Below are positions 5,360-11,263 of a stretch of 11,263 nucleotides of DNA, one piece after another. The stretch is from CAYHDN01 sp964355425 (GTDB taxonomy: Bacteria > Patescibacteriota > UBA1384 > XYA2-FULL-43-10 > CAINNR01). The stretch lies in contig CAYHDN010000029.1 of the NCBI GenBank assembly GCA_964355425.1, positions 1 through 11,263 of the forward strand, in the 5' to 3' direction. The translations under genes were made by a program, and so were the position numbers. The notes below the pieces were generated by a model, which saw only the letters and a list, made by a program, of their open reading frames with translations, had not been told where the DNA came from and searched no databases. Each line of letters opens with the position of its first letter. The stretch's first letter is position 1.

Positions 5360-6099
5360 TGAAACTGGGATTTATCAGCCGGGCGCTGAAATATAACGGC
5401 AGTATGGAATATAAGCCAATCACCGACGAGAAAATTGTTGCAAATTATCAACATCATTTTGTTATTGAACATTTTAAAGAGGATTTTAAGAATAAGAAGG
5501 TTCTAGATGCTGGCTGTTGGACCGGTCCATTGGAAAAGGGTTTGGTTGAGAAAAAAATTAAAACAAAATTGACTGGCATTGACGAGAACAAAGACGCCCT
5601 ATCTGTTGCCAGGCGAAATTTCCGAGAGTTTAATTTCGAAGAGTGCCAACTGATGTCGGCTAATTCCGCCTTTATCAAAAAACATCGAAGTGAATTCGAC
5701 ACGGTGATTTTTCTCGATGTTATTGAGCATTTGCCTAAGGGCGGCGAAGGGAAAGCGTTGAAATTTTTTTATAAAATCTTAAAACCTGGCGGGCGTATTA
5801 TTGTTAGCACTATGTCTTCTCATCCGTTTAACTTTTTAGATCCGGCTTGGTTTTTTGGCCATCGTCATTATCGGCTCAGGACTCTAAAAGAAATTTTTGA
5901 AGGCAGCGGGTTTGAGCTTGAAGAAGTGCAAAGAATTGGCAATATTTGGTGGGATATTGATCTTTTGAAGCTTTACTTTTACAAACATGCTCTTCGGAAA
6001 AAATATCAAACCTCGGATGAAATGTATGAAAAAATTTACCGCGGACTAGAAAAAACTTCCATCGCAACAAGATATTATCTTAAAATTAAAAAAATATGA
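5359..6099 (+). CDS. class I SAM-dependent methyltransferase
   Basis: 246 residues with the seven-strand Rossmann methyltransferase pattern. Motif I is VLDAGCWTG near 48-56 (glycine loop for S-adenosylmethionine), the acidic residue after strand 2 is in TGIDENKDAL near 72-81, FDTVIFLDVIEHL near 113-125 is motif IV, and LKPGGRIIVSTM near 141-152 is the strand-5 region. The FLDVIEHL form is typical of the UbiE/Methyltransf_11 group that includes sugar and small-molecule O-methyltransferases. The C-terminal 60 residues are basic and aromatic. The ATG lies in TAATGA, sharing one base with the preceding glycosyltransferase stop, and the gene's own stop overlaps the next ATG by four bases. It sits between two GT4 genes, so methylation of a sugar residue or chain end is a fair inference. 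Confidence 0.92.
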   Translation: MKLGFISRALKYNGSMEYKPITDEKIVANYQHHFVIEHFKEDFKNKKVLDAGCWTGPLEKGLVEKKIKTKLTGIDENKDALSVARRNFREFNFEECQLMSANSAFIKKHRSEFDTVIFLDVIEHLPKGGEGKALKFFYKILKPGGRIIVSTMSSHPFNFLDPAWFFGHRHYRLRTLKEIFEGSGFELEEVQRIGNIWWDIDLLKLYFYKHALRKKYQTSDEMYEKIYRGLEKTSIATRYYLKIKKI

Positions 6100-7193
6100 A
6101 AATTGCCGTCAATTCTCGAGTTTTACCTCAACCCGGTACGGGTATCCCGTATTATATTAAGAATCTTTATAGCAAACTGCAAGAAATTGACAAGAAAAAC
6201 AGCTATATTTTTTTCCAGACTTCTAGGAAGAAAACTGTTGGCAAAACCTTTATCGTGTCGGGCAAAATTAATGGCTTTTTTGCAGCTCTTTTTGACTTAT
6301 TTTTCGTCAACAAGCTAATTAAGCAGCATAAACCAGAGATTTTTCATGGCACCAGTTTTATGATGCCATTTTTCCGCCGCAAAGGAGTAAAATATGTCGT
6401 TACAATTCATGATCTGGCATTTTTGGCCCTAAAAAAAGAACCTAACGATTACTCCTTTTTCTATTATCTATTTACGAAATACGGCATTAAAAGGTCACTC
6501 CAAGTTGCTGATATTGTCATTGCTGACTCGTTTAATACAAAAAATGACATAATTAAATATTATCGGACCAAGGCGGAAAAGATCGAAGTAGTTCATTTGG
6601 GAATTAATGAGGAATTTTTGCAAAATAAAATTAATAAACGGCTGATAAAAGAGAAATATATCCTTTCGGTTTCGACCAATCCTAAACGCAAAAATACTTT
6701 AAGTGTTTTGCGGGCGCTATCTAAGAGTCAGAAACTTAAGGGTTATAATTACGTGATCGCTGGCTTGATTCCTGAACAACAAAAAACCGAGCTTTTGGCG
6801 GAAATAAGAAATCTGAATTTAGACCGCCGAGTAAAAATTTTTGGCTATGCCAGCGAAGATCAGCTCTCGAATCTGTATCAAAACGCTGAACTTTTTATTT
6901 ATCCGTCTTTTTATGAAGGATTTGGTTTTCCGGTTGTTGAAGCCATGACAGCAAATTGCCCGGTAATAACTTCTAACAATAGCTCGCTCATAGAACTGAT
7001 GCCGAATAAAGATTGGCTGGTAAATCCTTACAGCATTTCTAATATTAGGAGAAAAATGGAGAAACTAATTGGTTTGACAGATAAAGAAAAAACTGCTTTA
7101 GTCAAGAAGAATCGTAAATTTGCCGAAAGATTTTCCTGGGATATCTCGGCAGGATTAATGATTAAATTGTTCAAAAAAATTACAAGTGAATAA
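6096..7193 (+). CDS. GT4 family glycosyltransferase, canonical
   Basis: 365 residues, GT-B fold. N-terminal domain: MKIAVNSRVLPQPGTGIPYY with the glycine-rich acceptor loop, KPEIFHGTSFMMP near 79-91, YVVTIHDLAFL near 100-110 and ADIVIADSFNTKNDI near 138-152. C-terminal donor domain: YILSVSTNPKRKN near 188-200, VKIFGYASEDQLSNLY near 246-261 and ELFIYPSFYEGFGFPVVEAM near 265-284. The EX7E pair is E274 and E282, so retaining catalysis with a nucleotide-sugar donor is well supported. PTGIPYY and HDLAF place it close to mannosyl- or rhamnosyl-type enzymes of O-antigen-like clusters, but the sugar cannot be read from sequence. It starts inside an ATGA shared with the previous methyltransferase and overlaps the next gene by eight bases, so it is part of the coupled operon. 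Confidence 0.95.
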   Translation: MKIAVNSRVLPQPGTGIPYYIKNLYSKLQEIDKKNSYIFFQTSRKKTVGKTFIVSGKINGFFAALFDLFFVNKLIKQHKPEIFHGTSFMMPFFRRKGVKYVVTIHDLAFLALKKEPNDYSFFYYLFTKYGIKRSLQVADIVIADSFNTKNDIIKYYRTKAEKIEVVHLGINEEFLQNKINKRLIKEKYILSVSTNPKRKNTLSVLRALSKSQKLKGYNYVIAGLIPEQQKTELLAEIRNLNLDRRVKIFGYASEDQLSNLYQNAELFIYPSFYEGFGFPVVEAMTANCPVITSNNSSLIELMPNKDWLVNPYSISNIRRKMEKLIGLTDKEKTALVKKNRKFAERFSWDISAGLMIKLFKKITSE

Positions 7194-7836
7194 ATTCAAC
7201 CAGAATTATTTTAATAAGGCGACAACGAAAAAGGAGGGCATATTTAAAAAATATGCCAATTTTTTACATCGAGAAGGTGTAGAACTAGTTAACCTTTCAA
7301 TTTGCGATATTGGTTGTGCCACCGGCAATTTTGTCTCGGGTTTTATTTCTAAAAACGATTGTTTTGGAGTTGATAACTCGAAATATGCAATTGAGACATG
7401 CAAAAAGAAATTTCCCCAGTGCAAGAACCACTTTTCTGTTCTTGATTTAAATATTGCCCAAAAACTACCATTCCGGAAAAAATTCCAGCTTATCACTATG
7501 TTTGATGTTATTGAACACATTGATAATCTGGCAAACTTAAAATCGCTTATCGTCTCGTCGCTGGATTCAAAGGGTTATCTACTGATTACTACACCGAATG
7601 CCAACAATTTTCTTCGGTTTATCAAAAGGAATCTTTTTACCGGTGAAATTGATCAAACTCATGTCAATCTTTTCAGCCCTTATACTCTGGATTTTTTTCT
7701 CCGCCGCACTGGTTTCAGAAAAATTGCGATTTCGACTCCCTATAACTTTTTCTTTAAACACAATTTCTTAACAAAGAGATTACTTTTTGGCGGCCAAATC
7801 TTTGCGCTGTATCAACTCCGTAAAAAGAAATCATGA
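7186..7836 (+). CDS. class I SAM-dependent methyltransferase
   Basis: 216 residues. Motif I is ICDIGCATGNF near 39-49, the strand-2 acidic residue is in FGVDNSKYAIE near 60-70, FQLITMFDVIEHI near 100-112 is motif IV, and KGYLLITTPNANN near 129-141 is the strand-5 region. The TTPN ending and the following HVNLFSP segment are frequent in methyltransferases of glycan and lipopolysaccharide clusters. The start is GTG at 7186; no in-frame ATG occurs until the middle of the fold, so an ATG start is excluded. It overlaps the preceding GT4 gene by eight bases and the next by four (ATGA). It differs clearly from the methyltransferase at 5359-6099 in length and motifs, so the pair is not a recent duplication. 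Substrate unknown; a sugar hydroxyl or phosphate is the likely target from context. Confidence 0.92.
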   Translation: MNKFNQNYFNKATTKKEGIFKKYANFLHREGVELVNLSICDIGCATGNFVSGFISKNDCFGVDNSKYAIETCKKKFPQCKNHFSVLDLNIAQKLPFRKKFQLITMFDVIEHIDNLANLKSLIVSSLDSKGYLLITTPNANNFLRFIKRNLFTGEIDQTHVNLFSPYTLDFFLRRTGFRKIAISTPYNFFFKHNFLTKRLLFGGQIFALYQLRKKKS

Positions 7837-9020
7837 TGAACAATAAATCTAAAAAACGAAAAGCCCTAATAAATATTGTAAATCTTGATTCAAATGGTAT
7901 TCAGATTATCTGGTTAATCAAGTTCAAACTCTTGGAAAAGAAGGGTTTTGATTTGTGGGTTAACGCCGGAAATTTCTTGAGAAAAATCTCACTTAAGGGC
8001 GAAGATGTTTATAAATTTAACCAAAAACTTGAAAAACAACTTGGCGATATTTCAATTAAAAAAATTAGCAAATTTGGTTATATTACATTTGTGCTGAAAA
8101 GAAATTTAGTTGCCTATAAAAAGTTGGATAATATTCTAAAGCAAAAATTCGATTTAGTTTACTCACCGTCTTCAGTCTTGGACTTAGTTCTCATTCCTTA
8201 TCTCTTAAAAAAGCGAAATAGAAAAATGATCTGGGTCTCGGTTTTTGATAACACGGTTCCCTTCCGCGGTAGCGGAAACAAAATAGTTAGATTCCTTGCT
8301 TGGTTATTTTTTCAAATCAGCATCAAACTACTTCGACGAGCTGACCGAATTTTTGCCGTAACTCCATATTTGAAAGAATATTTAATCAGGAGAGGTTACA
8401 ATCCAGAGAAAGTAATTATTACTGGAAATGCCGTTGAGGCCGACTTGATCATCAAAGCCAAGGCGAATAAAAAGTATAAAATTGATGCGCTTTTCATGGG
8501 TCGGATTAACGAAAAGAAGGGTATTTTCGATCTTTTAGAGGTATTAAAAATTGTTCGGAAAAAAATGCCGGGATTTAAACTTGGGATTTTAGGTCAAGGT
8601 GATAAACCAACAGAGGATGCTTTCAAATTGCGGATAAAAAAGATGGGGCTGGAGAAAAACATTGTGTTCTTTGGCTACATCGCCGGAACCCTAAAATATA
8701 ACCTAATTAAAAGCGCAAAAGTCTTTTGGTTTTTTAGCCATGACGAAAGCTTTGGCGTGGCGCTTTTGGAGGCAGTTTGCTGTGGCAAACCGGCACTGGC
8801 TTACGATCTGCCGCCATATCGGGAAATTTATAAAAAAAATGAGATCAAAAGATTTAAATTTGCCGATTATAAATCGATCGCTAAAGAAACACTTAGAATT
8901 TTCAAAGTTAAAGAATATAAAAATCAAGCAGGCGAAAAACTTCTAGCCGATTACCGCTGGGAGAAAATAGTCGCGACCGAGTATGATTCATTTAAAAAGT
9001 TATTAGACGATGAGAAATAA
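7833..9020 (+). CDS. GT4 family glycosyltransferase
   Basis: 395 residues, GT-B fold. The N-terminal domain opens KALINIVNLDSNGIQIIWLIKF, with FDLVYSPSSVLDLVL near 106-120 and ADRIFAVTPYLKEYLI near 170-185. The donor domain carries IDALFMGRINEKKGIFDLL near 217-235, GILGQGD near 251-257, IVFFGYIAG near 277-285 and HDESFGVALLEAVCCGKPAL near 303-322. EX7E residues E305 and E313 are present, so it should be catalytically competent. The N-terminal half is lysine-rich and less conserved than in the GT4 at 6096-7193. Two ATG codons lie back to back at 7833 and 7836: the first gives an ATGA overlap with the previous stop, the second a TGATG; either would be coupled. The end overlaps the large membrane protein gene by 11 bases. 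Confidence 0.94.
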   Translation: MMNNKSKKRKALINIVNLDSNGIQIIWLIKFKLLEKKGFDLWVNAGNFLRKISLKGEDVYKFNQKLEKQLGDISIKKISKFGYITFVLKRNLVAYKKLDNILKQKFDLVYSPSSVLDLVLIPYLLKKRNRKMIWVSVFDNTVPFRGSGNKIVRFLAWLFFQISIKLLRRADRIFAVTPYLKEYLIRRGYNPEKVIITGNAVEADLIIKAKANKKYKIDALFMGRINEKKGIFDLLEVLKIVRKKMPGFKLGILGQGDKPTEDAFKLRIKKMGLEKNIVFFGYIAGTLKYNLIKSAKVFWFFSHDESFGVALLEAVCCGKPALAYDLPPYREIYKKNEIKRFKFADYKSIAKETLRIFKVKEYKNQAGEKLLADYRWEKIVATEYDSFKKLLDDEK

Positions 9021-11240
9021 ACCTTCAATAAAAATTTTACTCGTCAAATTGTTACCGCTTTTGGCAATCGTGATTTTGTCGATTTTACCGGCTTACCAAA
9101 CACTTGGACGCCTGGACATTGGCGGTGACGTAATGATTTTTCTTGATTCGAAAATCATCGCCAGCAAATATCTTTATCAGTGGATCGTCAATGAACCGAA
9201 TGGAGCGTTCTACTCAACCTCCTACTACGCGGTCTATGGCTTGTATAGTTTTTTGAGTTATCTTGGATTAAATATCTATGGCATTTCATTTGTTTTGCTA
9301 TTTGTCTTAAATCTGATTGCCGGTTTCGGAGTCTGGTTTTTGACCAGGTTGTTTTCCAAAAATGCCCATCCAGGCCTTCATGCTGCCGCCGTTGCCTTTT
9401 ATTTGTTGTCTCCGGCATTGCTTAATGCTTGGCATTATAATTTCATCTACGCCACGATCCCCTGGTTTTTCTATTTGACTTTTAAAGTAATTAAATTACG
9501 GCGGTTCTCAAATTCTGATATTGTCCTTTTTACAGCAGCAATACTTTTTTCCTCAACAGAACTTCCAAATCCAAAATATCTTTTTTACTTATCGATTGTT
9601 TTTGTCGTTTCAATCTTATCGGCGGTTTCTTTTAAACTGATTTCAGTTTTTGATCTTAAAAAAATGTTTTGGCAAATGGCTTTGATACTGCTAATTTCAG
9701 CTTATTTGTTCTTGCCGATAGCCTATTTTGTCAAAAACTACTCTGCTGCTGTTTATGGTGTCCATACTCAAGAAGGTTACTCTGATGAAGGAGAAATGAT
9801 GAACTGGGGCAGAGACACGCTTGATAAAGTTCTAAAATTACATCAAGACCAGATATTCTTGAACACGGCGGAGGCACAACACTACAACAGAAATAAATTA
9901 ATCACAATTCTGTCTTATTTTTTCATTTTTCTGATCGTTCTAAGTTTGTGGCAGTTCAAAAATTTAGATCTCGAAGAAAAGAAATATCGTTTGATTATTT
10001 TTCTTTTGCTTTTGATCTTCATATTTTTCTCTGCCGGTTCAAATCCTCCATTGGGATATCTTTATCAGTTTGCGGTTAGCAAGGTAGGAGTTTTAGCCTT
10101 TCTTCGGACGACTGCCGGCGGAGTGTTTTTGTTATCAATTATTTACTCGCTATTGCTTTTTCTTGCTTTAAATGATCTTAAAAAGTTTAGATTACCGCTG
10201 ACACTGGCGCTTTTTTTGGTACTTTTCCTGGTCGGTTATCCGTACTTAAATGGAGAGTATTTCAGAAATTTCAATAATGTTAGTAAATTCACTGACAGAA
10301 GTAAAAATGGTTTCATCATCCCCGAACCGTATTTTAAAACCAAGGAGCTACTTGATAAGAGAAGGTTAGATGCAAAAATTTATTACCCAAATTCGAAGTT
10401 GGTGTATTTGAATACCAACTGGGGATTTTTCGGTCCGGTAATTTATAATTTTCTCTTTCAAAATTCAAGCGTCAGCTACGATAAAATGTATTCGAATCTG
10501 CCTAATCACAACATAGGATATATTTTTATTGATAACTCACTGCTGGAAAAAAGAAACTTTGAAGATATTAAGGATAAAATATTACTTTTGCATGATGATT
10601 TTGTTGATTTATACAGTTTCAGCCGAGATAAATTTCTACCCCATTTTTATGTCCCGAAAAAAGTGACAAAATTAGACGGCGATCTTACTGAACTCAAGGA
10701 TAAAGCTCAATCAGCGGATATTAGTAATAGTTTCGCCTTAACTTGGCAAAACACTCAAAATAATCTTGACAATTTGACCGCTGCTGAAACTTTGCCTACA
10801 ATCGAATTTAAAAAAATAAATATCACTAAGTACCGTTTAGTGATTCATGGCGCAAAATCCAACTTCCCCCTGGTTTTTTCCGAATCATTTAACAAAGATT
10901 GGCGTGTCTATGTTCTGCCCTTCGAACCTAAGCCAAAAAATGAGTTGCTAACAAAAGTTCCAGACTATCAAATCATTCAAGATAATGAAGCCGATCAAGC
11001 AAACAGTTCACAGTTGACTGATTTCATCAACCAGGGGCTAGTGACTGAACTTGGGGGGGACAAAAACCCTGATTTCGTATCAAAAAATTTTGCCGGCACG
11101 ATTCAAAATGATAATCTGGCAAATGGTAGTATAGTTGAAACATGGAGAGCGAAACAGATATCCGAATCGAATCATTTTGTAATCAACGGTTATGCAAACG
11201 CTTGGGAGATAGATCCCAATTCATTCTGTGATCAGAGTGT
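9010..11240 (+). CDS. large multi-spanning GT-C/YfhO-like membrane protein, 3' end cut by the contig end
   Basis: 743 native residues are visible. Residues about 10-410 contain roughly ten to twelve hydrophobic spans. After the first span comes GRLDIGGDVMIFLD (33-46), an acidic first extracytoplasmic loop like that in GT-C transferases that use polyprenyl-phosphate sugars. A soluble region of over 300 residues follows, with KYRLVIHGAKSNFPLVFSES near 607-626 and HFVINGYANAWEI near 722-734; these resemble C-terminal beta-rich parts of YfhO-type and arabinofuranosyltransferase-like membrane proteins. I infer an enzyme acting on the outer face of the membrane at the end of the glycan pathway. The start ATG overlaps the preceding gene by 11 bases. 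The reading continues to a TAG at 11260-11262, but bases from 11241 are sequencing adapter, so residue 744 is mixed, the last six residues and the stop are artificial, and the true C-terminus is missing. Confidence 0.85.
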
Positions 11241-11263
11241 AGATCGGAAGAGCGTCGTGTAGG
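11241..11263 (+). other. residual Illumina TruSeq adapter at the contig end
   Basis: The last 23 bases begin AGATCGGAAGAGC and continue CGTCGTGTAGG from an overlapping base, which is the start of the reverse complement of the TruSeq universal adapter. The match is exact to the final base. It is not genomic sequence. It supplies the last six residues and the stop of the final open frame. Confidence 0.97.

Noticed and set aside
8262..8277. Six-base perfect hairpin TTCCGC / GCGGAA inside the third GT4 gene
   Set aside because: It lies in the middle of a coding region with no T tract and encodes a plain FRGSG loop. A stem this short is expected by chance in this length of sequence.
9565..9577. 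Further partial copy of the AAATCCA heptamer in the large membrane protein gene
   Set aside because: Fewer than two full units are present, which is within chance for an AT-rich gene.
11053..11059. G7 run near the contig end as a possible frameshift
   Set aside because: The frame before and after it gives continuous, plausible protein through to HFVINGYANAWEI, so no frameshift is needed.

Overview
The window looks like one complete metagenomic contig from a bacterium of low G+C (two sampled 60-base stretches inside genes gave 35 and 37 percent). The standard bacterial code fits: TGA ends several genes inside tight ATGA overlaps, so it is not read as an amino acid. Small tightly packed genes, weak ribosome binding sites and a long glycosyltransferase/methyltransferase cluster are consistent with a Patescibacteria (candidate phyla radiation) genome. 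That assignment is inference; there is no rRNA or marker gene here to prove it.

Layout. Bases 2-112 hold the possible 3' tail of an unidentified gene, followed by an AT-rich repetitive gap and a family-2 glycosyltransferase with a C-terminal membrane domain (208-1179, +). A single convergent gene (1285-2067, -) follows. It encodes a xylose-isomerase-like TIM-barrel protein, is about 60-65 percent G+C, and carries its own promoter, a consensus Shine-Dalgarno sequence and strong terminators; it looks like a recently acquired self-contained cassette. Diverging from it, a run of eight + strand genes (2192 to the end) overlap one another without a single gap: a B12-binding-type radical SAM protein, a small YdjM-like membrane protein, then GT4, methyltransferase, GT4, methyltransferase, GT4, and a large multi-spanning GT-C/YfhO-like membrane protein that runs off the contig.

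Together the + strand genes look like a surface-glycan or glycolipid assembly operon. The GT2 and GT4 enzymes would add sugars on the cytoplasmic side, the two SAM methyltransferases would methylate sugars or cap chains, the radical SAM enzyme would modify a sugar or lipid, and the large membrane protein would act on the outer face with a lipid-linked donor. No flippase, polymerase or nucleotide-sugar synthesis gene is in view, so the product cannot be named.

The last 23 bases (11241-11263) match an Illumina TruSeq adapter. The stop codon of the last gene lies inside it, so that gene is artificially ended and its last residues are not biological. No rRNA, tRNA, CRISPR array or transposase was seen. 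No gene-free stretch exceeds 125 bases. No clearly new multi-gene system is visible. The best leads are the G+C-rich cassette, the frame-sensitive heptamer repeat in the radical SAM gene and that enzyme's altered cysteine spacing.
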